A DNA stretch of 64,000 bases, from assembly GCF_049801055.1 (NCBI RefSeq), contig NZ_JBNAGF010000002.1:248001-312000 (forward strand), in the 5' to 3' direction. The notes below the pieces were generated by a model. The model did no database searches and was not told where the DNA came from. It worked only from the letters and a program-made list of their open reading frames with translations. Origin of the DNA: JBNAGF01 sp049801055. Its GTDB lineage: Bacteria > Pseudomonadota > Alphaproteobacteria > Rhodobacterales > Rhodobacteraceae. This document shows, piece by piece, positions 32,226 through 43,397 of this stretch (its first letter is position 1; each line of letters opens with the position of its first letter). Position numbers and translations under genes: made by a program.

Positions 32226-33479
32226 ATGCGGTTTTCGGGCCTGCGCGTTCTGAAAGAAGGGCTGACCGGCAACAAGGGTTGGCGGCCGCACTGGCGGGAT
32301 CCGAGCCCGCGCTCGGAATATGATATCGTGATCATCGGTGGTGGTGGGCACGGTCTTGCGACGGCGTATTATCTGGCCAAGGAACACGGGCTAACCAATA
32401 TTGCGGTGCTCGAAAAGGGGTATCTTGGCGGTGGCAACGTCGGGCGCAATACCACCATCGTTCGGGCCAACTATTTCCTGCAGGGGAACTCCGAGTTCTA
32501 TTCTCATTCCTTGCGCTTGTGGGAGGGGCTCGAAAAGGATCTCAACTACAACGTGATGCATTCGCAGCGCGGGATCATCAACCTGTTCCACTCGGATGGC
32601 CAGCGCGATGCCATGGCCCGGCGCGGGAACATGATGCTGAGCCAGGGCGATGATGCGATCCTGCTGGAACGCGACGAGTTGAAGAAGATGCTGCCTTTCC
32701 TCAACTACGACAATCTGCGCTTTCCCATCTATGGCGGTCTCTATCATCCCCGCGGAGGGACCGCGCGGCATGACGCGGTGGCCTGGGGCTATGCGCGGGG
32801 TGCAGATCAGCGTGGGGTTGATCTGATCCAGAACTGTGACGTCACCGGGATCGACATCGAGCAGGGCAAGGTCAGGGGGGTGCAGACGTCACGCGGCCCG
32901 ATCCGGGCAAAGAAGGTGGCCATGGTCGTCGCGGGCCGGTCTAGTCAGGTGGCAGAGATGGCCGGAATGCGTCTGCCGATCGAAAGCACGGTGCTGCAGG
33001 CGTTTGTGACCGAGGGGCTCAAGCCCTGCCTGGATCATGTGGTCACATTTGGCATGGGACATTTCTATATCAGCCAGTCCGACAAAGGCGGGCTGGTGTT
33101 CGGGGGGGATATCGATTTCTACTCCTCTTATGCGGCCCGCGGCAATCTGCCGACGGTGGAGCATGTGATGGAGGCCGGTATGGCGATGATGCCGATGATC
33201 GGCAAGGCGCGCGTTTTGCGCAGTTGGGGCGGGATCATGGACATGTCGCCGGACGGGTCTCCGATCATCGATCACACAGGGATAGATGGGCTCTATGTCA
33301 ATTGCGGCTGGAACTACGGTGGCTTCAAGGCCGTGCCGGCGTCGGGCAATTGTTTTGCCCATCTGATTGCAACCGACCGACCGCATGGTGCTGCAACGCG
33401 GTTCCGGCTTGACCGGTTCCGCAGCGGTGTCGGTGTGATGGATGAAGAGGGCAAAGGCTCTCAACACAATCTGCACTAG
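32226..33479 (+). CDS. soxB: Sarcosine oxidase beta subunit
   Basis: 417 residues from the ATG at 32226. FAD motif I-V-I-I-G-G-G-G-H-G-L-A-T-A, then G-R-N-T-T-I-V-R-A-N-Y-F, and the R-H-D-A-V-A-W-G region near the histidine that carries covalent FMN in the family. The C-terminal N-C-G-W-N-Y-G-G-F-K motif is conserved. With D, A and G subunits it oxidises sarcosine to glycine, passing the methyl carbon to tetrahydrofolate and electrons to oxygen. Confidence 0.96.
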   Translation: MRFSGLRVLKEGLTGNKGWRPHWRDPSPRSEYDIVIIGGGGHGLATAYYLAKEHGLTNIAVLEKGYLGGGNVGRNTTIVRANYFLQGNSEFYSHSLRLWEGLEKDLNYNVMHSQRGIINLFHSDGQRDAMARRGNMMLSQGDDAILLERDELKKMLPFLNYDNLRFPIYGGLYHPRGGTARHDAVAWGYARGADQRGVDLIQNCDVTGIDIEQGKVRGVQTSRGPIRAKKVAMVVAGRSSQVAEMAGMRLPIESTVLQAFVTEGLKPCLDHVVTFGMGHFYISQSDKGGLVFGGDIDFYSSYAARGNLPTVEHVMEAGMAMMPMIGKARVLRSWGGIMDMSPDGSPIIDHTGIDGLYVNCGWNYGGFKAVPASGNCFAHLIATDRPHGAATRFRLDRFRSGVGVMDEEGKGSQHNLH

Positions 33480-33492
33480 GAGCGAGGGGCAG

Positions 33493-33543
33493 ATGTCGGA
33501 ACAGTATTCGGTGGAAAAGACGAAAAGGGGGGCGGGCGTATGA
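33493..33543 (+). CDS. Possible 16-codon leader peptide upstream of soxD
   Basis: MSEQYSVEKTKRGAGV, preceded by GAGGGGCAG and ending in ATGA with the soxD start. Known SoxD proteins begin M-R-L-x-C-P-x-C, so this is a separate short frame. It may couple translation of soxD to soxB, or be chance. Confidence 0.35.
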   Translation: MSEQYSVEKTKRGAGV

Positions 33544-33812
33544 GGTTGAACTGTCCGCTATGCGGCCCCCGTGACCGCCGCGAATTCTATTGCAAGGGCG
33601 CCGCATTGCCGCGACCGGCTCCGGACGGCGATGCCGCGGAGTGGGACGCCTATGTTTTCCTGCGCGAGAATCCCGCCGGCGAGACCCGCGAGCTGTGGTA
33701 TCATTCGGGCGGATGCGGCAGCTGGCTTGTCGTGACGCGGAATACGGTCAGCCATGATGTGATCGACGTTGCGTTTGCCGACGCTGAACCAGGCGGGGGG
33801 GCAGGCACATGA
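33540..33812 (+). CDS. soxD: Sarcosine oxidase delta subunit
   Basis: 90 residues with the zinc-site start C-P-L-C-G-P-R-D-x-x-E-F-x-C and the W-Y-H-S-G-G-C-G-S-W-L-V-V-T-R-N-T segment. This small subunit binds zinc and holds the complex together. The stop overlaps soxA by ATGA. Confidence 0.95.
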   Translation: MRLNCPLCGPRDRREFYCKGAALPRPAPDGDAAEWDAYVFLRENPAGETRELWYHSGGCGSWLVVTRNTVSHDVIDVAFADAEPGGGAGT

Positions 33813-36742
33813 GGGTTTCCGGCAAAGGCCTGATCGACCGCAGAAAATCCATTCCGTTCACGTTTGACGGAAAGCGGCTTGCCGGTTTCGAGGGTGATAC
33901 GCTTGCTTCGGCCTTGCTGGCCAATGACGTGCGCTTGGTGGGGCGGTCATTCAAGTATCACCGACCTCGAGGCATTCTGACGGCGGGCAGCGAGGAACCG
34001 AATGCGCTGGTGACGGTGGGAATCGGCCCGGCACAGGATCCGAATGTGCGTGCGACCACGCAAGAGATCTATGCGGGATTGGAGGCCCAGAGCCAGAACC
34101 GATGGCCGTCGCTCGAATGGGATCTGCTGTCGGTCAATGACCTGGCGGCTCCGTTCCTCGGGGCTGGTTTCTACTACAAGACTTTCATGTGGCCGCAAAG
34201 CTTCTGGGAAAAACTATATGAGCCGGCAATCCGGCGCGCCGCAGGTCTGGGTGCCCTGTCCGGTCAGTCTTCGGGTGAGCGGTATGAAAAGGCTTATGCG
34301 TTTTGCGACCTGCTGGTGATCGGATCAGGGCCAACGGGCCTGATGGCGGCGCTGACCGCGGCCCGGGCCGGTGCCGACGTGATCTTGGCCGATGAAGATC
34401 ACAGGATGGGTGGGCGCTTGCTTGCCGAAACCTACGAAATAGATGGTCAGCCGGGGCACCAGTGGGCTGACGGGGTGCTTGATGAGTTGGCGGCGCTGGA
34501 GAACGTCAGGCTGATGCCGCGTACCACGGTCTCGGGTGCCTATGATCAGGGAACCTTCGCTGCTTTGGAACGGGTGTCGCACCATACCGGCGCACGCGCT
34601 TTCGGAGCTCCGCTGGAGACATTCTGGCGGATCGTTGCCCGTCGTGCCGTGCTTGCCTCCGGAGCGCTGGAGCGGCCAATAGCTTTTGGCAACAACGACC
34701 GGCCCGGCATCATGGCGGCCGGAGCGGTTCGGGCGTATCTCAACCGCTGGGGAGTCAGCCCCGGCAAGCGGATCACCGTGTTCGGCAACAATGACAGCGC
34801 TCACCGCACGGCCCATGACATGGCGGCCGCAGGCATTCACGTTGCAGCCCTGATCGACAGCCGCAGCGACGCGCCGAATTCGGATGCGTTTCCGGTTTAC
34901 CGCGGCGCGCAGGTTTGCGGCAGCTCGGGACGCCGCGGATTGGAGAGCATCACCGTCCGCCGGGTCGGCGGCGAAGAAAAGATCCAGACGGATTGTCTGG
35001 CCATGTCGGGCGGGTGGAACCCATCTCTGCACCTGACCTGCCACATGAACAGCCGGCCTCAATGGCGACGGGATCTGGCAGCTTTTGTTCCGACCCCCGG
35101 CGCTGTGCCCGGGCTTGATGCCGCCGGGGCCGCCAACGGCGTGTTTTCGACAGCAGGTTGCCTGCGTGAAGGGGTGGAGGCCGCCGGCCGGGCCTTGGAT
35201 GATCTCGGGCTCAAGATGCCCAAGATCGATCCGCCCGAAGCCGAAGATGACGAATACCGCGTTGCCCAGCTGTGGGCAGTTCCCGGGAGGGGGCGGGCGT
35301 GGCTCGATTTTCAGAACGATGTGACCGTGAAAGACGTCAAGCAGGCAGCAGTCGAGAACTTCCGTTCTGTAGAGCATATGAAGCGCTACACCACACAGGG
35401 CATGGCCACCGATCAGGGCAAGAGCTCGAACGTTGCGGCGCTGGCCGTGCTCGCCGATGCCACGGGGCGAGGTATATCCGAAACCGGGACAACCACGTTC
35501 CGGCCGCCCTATAGTCCTGTGCCCATCGCAGCCATGGGCGCCGGTGGAGAGGGCAGGAGTTTCGCCCCCGAACGGTTTACTACATCACATCGGGCAGCAG
35601 AGGCTCGCGGTGCGCCAATGATCGAAGCCGGGCTCTGGTATCGGCCCAGCTATTTTCCGGAGGCCAATGAAACCAACTGGCGCGAGAGCTGCGATCGCGA
35701 AGTTGGTTATGTGCGCCATGCCGTCGGAATCTGCGATGTTTCCACGCTTGGAAAGATCGATATCCAGGGGCGCGATGCCGGACAATTCCTTGATTTCGTC
35801 TATTCGAACAGGTTTTCGAACCTCAGGGCAGGCCGTGTTCGCTATGGCTTGATGCTGCGCGAAGACGGTTATGTCATGGATGACGGCACCACGGCGCGTC
35901 TGGGCGAGAACCACTTTGTCATGACCACGACAACCGCTGCCGCTGGCGAAGTGATGCAGCATCTTGACCACGCTCAACAGGTGCTGCGCCCGGAATGGGA
36001 CGTGCGCTTTGCCTCGATCACAGAACAATGGGCGCAATTTGCCGTTGCCGGCCCAAGATCGCGGGACTTGCTGAACGAGCTGCTGGACAATCCGCTGGAC
36101 GATGGTGAATGGCCCTTTATGGCCTGCGGAGAGGTTAGGGTGCACGGTGTTTCAGCCCGCCTGTTCCGGATATCCTTTTCCGGCGAACATGCCTACGAAA
36201 TCGCTGTCCCGGCGCGGTTCGGTGCCAGTCTGTTCGGGATCCTGACCAAGATGGCCGAGGCGCTGGGCGGCGGGCTATACGGGATGGAGGCGCTGAACGT
36301 TCTGCGGATCGAAAAGGGGTTCATCACCCATGCCGAAATTGACGGCCGCGTGGCGGCGTTTGATCTGGGAATGGCGGGGATGGTGTCCGCCAAAAAGGAC
36401 TGTATTGGCAGGACGCTGTCGCAAAGGCCCGGGCTGCAGGATCCCGCGCGCGAACGTCTGATCGGGCTGAAACCGGTCGGGGCCGTTCAGCAACTGCTGG
36501 CTGGTGCGCATCTATATAACAAGGATGACCCGGCACAACGGATCTATGATCAGGGTTACGTTTCTTCGGTCTGCCATTCTCCGACATTAGGTCACATGAT
36601 CGGGCTCGGGTTCCTGACACATGGACCGGAACGGATTGGCGAAGTGATCCGAATGGTGGACGGATTGCGCGGGGTGGAAACCCTGTGCGAGGTAACGGGA
36701 CCGGTGTTCTTCGACCCCGAGGGAGGGCGTGTGCGTGGATAA
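33809..36742 (+). CDS. soxA: Sarcosine oxidase alpha subunit
   Basis: 977 residues. An N-terminal 2Fe-2S-ferredoxin-like fold without the cysteine cluster (F-T-F-D-G-K-R-L-A-G-F-E-G-D-T-L-A-S-A-L-L-A) is followed by a NAD-binding domain (V-I-G-S-G-P-T-G-L-M-A-A). The C-terminal 380 residues form a GcvT-type domain that binds tetrahydrofolate. It overlaps soxG. The length matches the family. Confidence 0.96.
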   Translation: MRVSGKGLIDRRKSIPFTFDGKRLAGFEGDTLASALLANDVRLVGRSFKYHRPRGILTAGSEEPNALVTVGIGPAQDPNVRATTQEIYAGLEAQSQNRWPSLEWDLLSVNDLAAPFLGAGFYYKTFMWPQSFWEKLYEPAIRRAAGLGALSGQSSGERYEKAYAFCDLLVIGSGPTGLMAALTAARAGADVILADEDHRMGGRLLAETYEIDGQPGHQWADGVLDELAALENVRLMPRTTVSGAYDQGTFAALERVSHHTGARAFGAPLETFWRIVARRAVLASGALERPIAFGNNDRPGIMAAGAVRAYLNRWGVSPGKRITVFGNNDSAHRTAHDMAAAGIHVAALIDSRSDAPNSDAFPVYRGAQVCGSSGRRGLESITVRRVGGEEKIQTDCLAMSGGWNPSLHLTCHMNSRPQWRRDLAAFVPTPGAVPGLDAAGAANGVFSTAGCLREGVEAAGRALDDLGLKMPKIDPPEAEDDEYRVAQLWAVPGRGRAWLDFQNDVTVKDVKQAAVENFRSVEHMKRYTTQGMATDQGKSSNVAALAVLADATGRGISETGTTTFRPPYSPVPIAAMGAGGEGRSFAPERFTTSHRAAEARGAPMIEAGLWYRPSYFPEANETNWRESCDREVGYVRHAVGICDVSTLGKIDIQGRDAGQFLDFVYSNRFSNLRAGRVRYGLMLREDGYVMDDGTTARLGENHFVMTTTTAAAGEVMQHLDHAQQVLRPEWDVRFASITEQWAQFAVAGPRSRDLLNELLDNPLDDGEWPFMACGEVRVHGVSARLFRISFSGEHAYEIAVPARFGASLFGILTKMAEALGGGLYGMEALNVLRIEKGFITHAEIDGRVAAFDLGMAGMVSAKKDCIGRTLSQRPGLQDPARERLIGLKPVGAVQQLLAGAHLYNKDDPAQRIYDQGYVSSVCHSPTLGHMIGLGFLTHGPERIGEVIRMVDGLRGVETLCEVTGPVFFDPEGGRVRG

Positions 36743-37280
36743 GCTGGTTGCCAGAACGCCCGGTGAGGGGATGTTGCCTCTGACCATCGGAAAGATGGAT
36801 GTGAAAGAGGTGGATCCGGGGACAATGACGGCTCTTCTGCCGTTCAATGAAAAAGAGGCGGTATTGTCGACGGCCTTGGAGCAGCTTCACGGAATGAGCT
36901 TTCCAGCCCCTAACCGGGCGACCGGAAAACAGGGAGCCCGCGCGATATGGTTCGGGCGCGGGCAGGCGATGCTGCTCGGGCCGGAACCGGACACGTCGCT
37001 GGCGGATCACGCCGCTTTGGTTGATCAAAGCGACGCCTGGGCAGTTGTCGACCTGAACGGCGATGGTGCAGTGGACGTTTTGGCCCGTCTTGTTCCGGTT
37101 GATCTGCGTCAGCCGCATTTCCGGCGCGGACACACAGTGCGCAGTCAGTTGGGGCACATGACCGCTTCAATTACGCGACTGGGAGACGAGCGGTTCCGGA
37201 TCCTTGTGTTCCGCTCCATGATCGGAACTTTGATACATGATCTTAAAACGGCGATGGAAGCCGTCGCCGCACAAGGTTAA
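36729..37280 (+). CDS. soxG: Sarcosine oxidase gamma subunit
   Basis: 183 residues from a GTG at 36729; a second GTG two codons on is equally possible, and both overlap soxA. GcvT-like half domain with A-W-x-V-V-D-L-N-G and the C-terminal F-R-I-L-V-F-R-S. No folate-metabolism gene (purU, folD, glyA) follows, unlike many sox operons. Confidence 0.92.
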   Translation: MCVDKLVARTPGEGMLPLTIGKMDVKEVDPGTMTALLPFNEKEAVLSTALEQLHGMSFPAPNRATGKQGARAIWFGRGQAMLLGPEPDTSLADHAALVDQSDAWAVVDLNGDGAVDVLARLVPVDLRQPHFRRGHTVRSQLGHMTASITRLGDERFRILVFRSMIGTLIHDLKTAMEAVAAQG

Positions 37281-37316
37281 TCTGCGCGTGTTAACTGATT
37301 CCGGAGTCTGCCGCTG

Positions 37317-37622
37317 ATGATCCGTTCCGTTTTGTTCGCCGCCCTAATTTCTGCCCCGGCGTTACCCGTTCTCGCCGCCGACAGCAAAGCGCAGAGTTGC
37401 CAATATCAGGCTCAGGTTGTTGCCGCGATCCAACAGGCCCGGCTCGACCGGGTAAAGGAACGCGGGGTGCCCGATGCCATTGCCGCCACCAATCCGGCAT
37501 GGCCGGACAACTACAACAAGGCAATCCCTCTCATGACGCCCTGGGTCTATGAGCAGAAGATGAAGGATATCCGGACAAAGGATCTTTCGGCCGCGTGGCT
37601 GGAGCTGTGCCTGAAACAGTAA
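37317..37622 (+). CDS. Small periplasmic protein, unknown function
   Basis: 101 residues with a signal peptide (MIRSVLFAALISAPALPVLA) and two cysteines in the mature part (Q-S-C-Q-Y, L-E-L-C-L) that may pair. It starts 36 bp after soxG but shows no link to sarcosine oxidation. Confidence 0.65.
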   Translation: MIRSVLFAALISAPALPVLAADSKAQSCQYQAQVVAAIQQARLDRVKERGVPDAIAATNPAWPDNYNKAIPLMTPWVYEQKMKDIRTKDLSAAWLELCLKQ

Positions 37623-37707
37623 AAACCGCCGGAACCTGCCGGCTCAAGATGCCCCGGTTTCGCACCGGGCGCTTGGCCTTTCCGTCCCGATCTGCCAGAG
37701 TTGTACA

Positions 37708-39663
37708 ATGTCTCTGCCCCCCGGATTTCTGGATGAACTGCGCAGCCGTGCCAGCCTTTCACAGGTTGTCGGGCGCAAGGTCATGTGGGACATGCGCAAA
37801 TCCAATCAGGGCAAGGGAGACATGTGGGCGCCTTGCCCCTTCCACCATGAAAAGACGGCGTCGTTTCACGTCGATGACCGGAAAGGCTTTTATTACTGCT
37901 TTGGCTGTCACGCCAAGGGCGACGCCATCGGCTTTATCAAGGACAGCGAGAATGTCTCGTTCATGGAAGCCGTAGAGATCCTCGCGCGCGAGGTCGGCAT
38001 GACCATGCCCGCCCGCGATCCGAAAGCGCAGCAGAAACAGGACCGCAGGACGCAGCTAGCCGAGGTCATGGAGCAGGCGGTGCAGTATTTCCGTCTGCAG
38101 CTGAACACCGGAGCAGGCGCGGCGGCACGGGATTATGTGGCCCGGCGCGGGTTGGCCGGCCCGGCATTGGAACGTTGGGAGATCGGCTTTGCACCGGAAG
38201 GCTGGCAGAACCTGTGGGACCATTTGCGTGGCAAGGGAGTTGCCGAAGACCTGATCCTTGGCGCGGGTCTGGCCAAGCCGTCGAACAAGGGTGGCAAGCC
38301 CTACGACTCTTTCCGCAACCGGATCATGTTCCCCATCCGGGACGCTCGCGGGCGATGTATTGCCTTTGGCGGTCGGGCGATGGATCCGAATGACAATGCG
38401 AAATACCTCAATTCGCCCGAGACCGAGTTGTTCGACAAGGGGCGCAGCCTCTACAACCACGGCCCCGCGCGCGCGGCGGCGGGGCAGGGCCAGCCGCTCA
38501 TTGTCGCCGAAGGTTACATGGATGTGATTGCATTGGCTGAGGCCGGTTTTGGCGCAAGTGTTGCACCGCTAGGCACTGCAATCACCGAACCGCAGCTGCA
38601 ACTGATGTGGCGGATCGCCGATGAACCGGTCATCGCGCTGGATGGTGATGCAGCCGGGCTGAGGGCAGCAATGCGTGTGATCGACATCGCGTTGCCGCTG
38701 CTTGAGGCGGGAAAGTCGGTCCGTTTCGCTCTGATGCCCGAAGGCAAGGACCCCGACGATCTGATCCGGGCCGAAGGGTCAGCAGCGGTTCAGAAGGTTT
38801 TGGATCAGGCAATACCAATGGTGCGATTGCTCTGGCAGCGTGAGACTGAAGGCAAGGTTTTTGATAGCCCGGAGCGCAAGGCCGCATTGGACAAAGCTTT
38901 GCGCGAAAAGATCAAGCTGATCCGCGATCCGTCGATCCGCAGCCATTACGGGCAGGAAATCAAGGATCTGCGCTGGCAGCTGTTCCGTCCGCAGCGACCT
39001 GCGAAACAGGGCAGACAGAGCGCTCGGCGGATGAACTGGCAGGCCGAACGGGCGCCGGCGACACAGGGCGTGAAATCTTCGCTTTTGGTCGCTGGGGACG
39101 AAGAGGCCCGGAACCGGATGCGCGTGGCGGTGATACTGGCCTCGGCAATTGCGACGCCGCAGGTGATCGTCGAATTCGAACACAAGCTCGAAGAGATTTC
39201 CTGCTCGGACCCGGATCACGCCTTGCTGCGTGATCTGGTTCTGCGGGAAGGAATTGCGGCACCAGAGACACTTCGCGAACGAATTGATCAGGCTCTTGGC
39301 CCCGAAACCCTTGAAAACCTGCATGCCCTTCGCCATGTGGCCATCAGCCCCTGTGTGCGCAGACCCGGCGACGAAGACCTGGCCCGAATGACCTTGGCCG
39401 AAGAACTCGCGAAACTCGACGCGCACCGAGGATGGCAAGCAGAGATCGCTGAAGCTCAGGAAGAGTTTTCAGAAGCGAAAGATGAAGCGTTCACTTGGCG
39501 ACTGGGACAGGCTGCCGAGGCGTTGAACCGTGCGACCCGCAGCGAGAACGAAGAAAAGACGATCTACGACACCGGGGACAATGGTGCGCGAATCAATCGT
39601 GAGGAACGCGAGAAGCTGGATGCGCTTCTGGAGAAGATCTCATACAACAAAGGGCAAAAATAA
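37708..39663 (+). CDS. dnaG: DNA primase DnaG
   Basis: 651 residues. The CHC2 zinc finger reads C-P-F-H-H-E-K...Y-Y-C-F-G-C. The TOPRIM domain has the glutamate in V-A-E-G-Y-M-D-V and A-L-D-G-D-A-A-G. A long helical C-terminus is the helicase-binding region. It makes RNA primers for chromosome replication. rpoD follows, the classic dnaG-rpoD arrangement. Confidence 0.97.
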   Translation: MSLPPGFLDELRSRASLSQVVGRKVMWDMRKSNQGKGDMWAPCPFHHEKTASFHVDDRKGFYYCFGCHAKGDAIGFIKDSENVSFMEAVEILAREVGMTMPARDPKAQQKQDRRTQLAEVMEQAVQYFRLQLNTGAGAAARDYVARRGLAGPALERWEIGFAPEGWQNLWDHLRGKGVAEDLILGAGLAKPSNKGGKPYDSFRNRIMFPIRDARGRCIAFGGRAMDPNDNAKYLNSPETELFDKGRSLYNHGPARAAAGQGQPLIVAEGYMDVIALAEAGFGASVAPLGTAITEPQLQLMWRIADEPVIALDGDAAGLRAAMRVIDIALPLLEAGKSVRFALMPEGKDPDDLIRAEGSAAVQKVLDQAIPMVRLLWQRETEGKVFDSPERKAALDKALREKIKLIRDPSIRSHYGQEIKDLRWQLFRPQRPAKQGRQSARRMNWQAERAPATQGVKSSLLVAGDEEARNRMRVAVILASAIATPQVIVEFEHKLEEISCSDPDHALLRDLVLREGIAAPETLRERIDQALGPETLENLHALRHVAISPCVRRPGDEDLARMTLAEELAKLDAHRGWQAEIAEAQEEFSEAKDEAFTWRLGQAAEALNRATRSENEEKTIYDTGDNGARINREEREKLDALLEKISYNKGQK

Positions 39664-39709
39664 TACCTTTTGCTAAGGAACCGGTAGAAAAAAACGGGTA
39701 AACGGGTGG

Positions 39710-39751
39710 CCGAATCAATTCTTCGCGCTAATGATTCGGTCTTACCGAATC
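39710..39751 (+). promoter_or_regulatory. Alternating hairpins in the rpoD leader
   Basis: Three arms: CCGAATCA (39710-39717), TGATTCGG (39732-39739) and CCGAATC (39745-39751). The middle arm can pair perfectly with either the first (8 bp) or the third (7 bp, loop TCTTA), but not both. The set ends 26 bases before the rpoD ATG. Confidence 0.6.
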
Positions 39752-39777
39752 GCCCCCAGCCCATGCAGGAGCACTGA

Positions 39778-41769
<1,992 letters not shown>

Positions 41770-41777
41770 GAAGCCTT

Positions 41778-41811
41778 GCCTGAATCCTAGTTGGATTCAG
41801 GCGCTTCTTTG
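41778..41811 (+). terminator. rpoD terminator
   Basis: A perfect 10-bp stem (GCCTGAATCC and GGATTCAGGC, loop TAGTT) followed by GCTTCTTTGT. It also contains the stop codon of the gene on the other strand and may serve both. Confidence 0.75.
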
Positions 41812-42290
41812 TCAATGTAGTCCAGTCCGTTTGCGACGAGATCTTTGGCTTCTTTGATTGCATCCTTCAAGCCCAACGCAGATTGAATTGAGCCAAGTAT
41901 GGCATTCAAAACCTTGAACAAATACTTGATCGCTCTCCACACCCCGGCAACGAATTTTTCGCCCCAACTAACCAAAAGATATAGTTTTGCCCGAAGCATA
42001 TTTCCAATGAGCCCGGCTTCGGAAAGGTTTTCCGGATTTACCTTTGCGACGTTTTCGCGACAACTCATTATCAACTTGTCAAACTCGCCGACCTCTTCTT
42101 CCCCGAAGGCTTTTTGCGTGTAGTTTCGGGCCTCGCCAACAAATTTGATATCATGCCCGAATGGCTTGTCGTGGAAAACAAGCGTCCTGAGGAAAGCTTG
42201 CGTTTGAACAAGCAGGTCATCTATCAGATCTTTGTCTGGTTTTTCAAAGTCAAATTGGAACGGGTTATTTGCTTCACCGAACATTGGCAC
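41787..42290 (-). CDS. Hypothetical protein, low-GC orphan
   Basis: 167 residues, no recognised domain. Acidic start (F-E-K-P-D-K-D-L-I-D-D), a hydrophobic helix around 105-135 (L-Y-L-L-V-S-W-G-E-K-F), and a C-terminal amphipathic helix. Codons are clearly AT-richer than neighbours, suggesting acquisition. Convergent with rpoD. Confidence 0.6.
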   Translation of the reverse strand: MPMFGEANNPFQFDFEKPDKDLIDDLLVQTQAFLRTLVFHDKPFGHDIKFVGEARNYTQKAFGEEEVGEFDKLIMSCRENVAKVNPENLSEAGLIGNMLRAKLYLLVSWGEKFVAGVWRAIKYLFKVLNAILGSIQSALGLKDAIKEAKDLVANGLDYIDKEAPESN

Positions 42291-42552
42291 AATCTCCCTG
42301 AAAAAGGGAGCATAATAGCCTAAAGTGGCGAAATCTGATAGCCGGTGCGAGATTGCACTAGAGATTTGAGCTAGCTGGCCGTGCGGCCAATCCTAAACAA
42401 TTTTGATTGGCATCAACTCACTGCAAGTTAGAGGCATTTCTTCCATTGAAGGATTTTGTGGGGCCACGGGAAATACTTGACGGTGATTTCCTCTGTTATG
42501 GCAGGCATGACCGAGATAGGCTTGGGCCAACAGCATTTGGGGTAACCTGATC

Positions 42553-42954
42553 ATGAAAAAGCAATCTTTCGCCGCCGCAATGTCGCTCCTTCTGGTATCG
42601 GTCACTCCGGCCGAGGCCTTCCGGTCTTTTAACGGCGCGCAGGTCAACCCGATCGACGACATTGTCTTTGAGGTGATCCCGAAAAACTCACCCCGCACCG
42701 GGGATATCTGGTGCGCGGCGTCCGAATATGCGCGCCGCGTGCTTGGTGCCGGTTGGCGCACCCGCGTTTACGTGGTGCAGGGGCAGGGAACCAGTGTGAC
42801 GACGGGGCGGCGCACTGCGATTCAATTCACGATTTACCCGGACAAAGCAGGTGTGGTGCCGCTGGAGGGCGGTGTTCGCAGCGGGTTCCGACCCGGGGAT
42901 AGCATGACCATCAGCAATGCCAACGGGAACTGTCGGCGTGATCCTGTCCGGTAA
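42553..42954 (+). CDS. Exported hypothetical protein
   Basis: 133 residues with a signal peptide (MKKQSFAAAMSLLLVSVTPAEA). The mature part has two cysteines (I-W-C-A-A, G-N-C-R-R) likely to form a disulfide, and a beta-rich body. I recognise no family. Confidence 0.7.
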   Translation: MKKQSFAAAMSLLLVSVTPAEAFRSFNGAQVNPIDDIVFEVIPKNSPRTGDIWCAASEYARRVLGAGWRTRVYVVQGQGTSVTTGRRTAIQFTIYPDKAGVVPLEGGVRSGFRPGDSMTISNANGNCRRDPVR

Positions 42955-42980
42955 TCGCGGTCAAGATTGAAGGCGCAGAG

Positions 42981-43397
42981 ATGCAGACCGAGTTTGCAAT
43001 CGCTACGACCGGGCCGGGCCTGTACGAGTTCACGCAAGAGGTTCGCGCATGGCAACGCGATCAGCAGATTTCGGACGGGGTGCTGACGCTCTTTGTCCGG
43101 CACACGTCTTGTTCCCTGTTGATCCAGGAAAATGCCGATCCCGAAGTCCAGGGCGATCTGCAGGCCTTTTTCCGGCGCCTTGTCCCGCCAACCAGTGATC
43201 CCGCCATGTCCTACATTCGCCACACGTATGAAGGCCCGGACGATATGCCTGCTCATATCAAATCCGCGATGATGCCGGTTTCTCTGACCATACCGGTGGC
43301 AGACGGGGAAATGGTTTTGGGCACTTGGCAGGGGATCTATCTATTCGAACATCGGGAAGCCCCGCACCGGCGTCGAGTAGCGGTTCACTTTTGCTGA
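42981..43397 (+). CDS. yjbQ: YjbQ/UPF0047 family protein
   Basis: 138 residues. Family landmarks: V-L-T-L-F-V-R-H-T-S-C-S-L-L-I-Q-E-N-A-D-P, Y-x-H-x-x-E-G-P-D-D-M-P-A-H-I-K and G-T-W-Q-G-I-Y-L-F-E-H-R. Some members have weak thiamine-phosphate-synthase activity; the physiological role is not settled. Its 3' end overlaps the convergent gene by 13 bp. Confidence 0.93.
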   Translation: MQTEFAIATTGPGLYEFTQEVRAWQRDQQISDGVLTLFVRHTSCSLLIQENADPEVQGDLQAFFRRLVPPTSDPAMSYIRHTYEGPDDMPAHIKSAMMPVSLTIPVADGEMVLGTWQGIYLFEHREAPHRRRVAVHFC

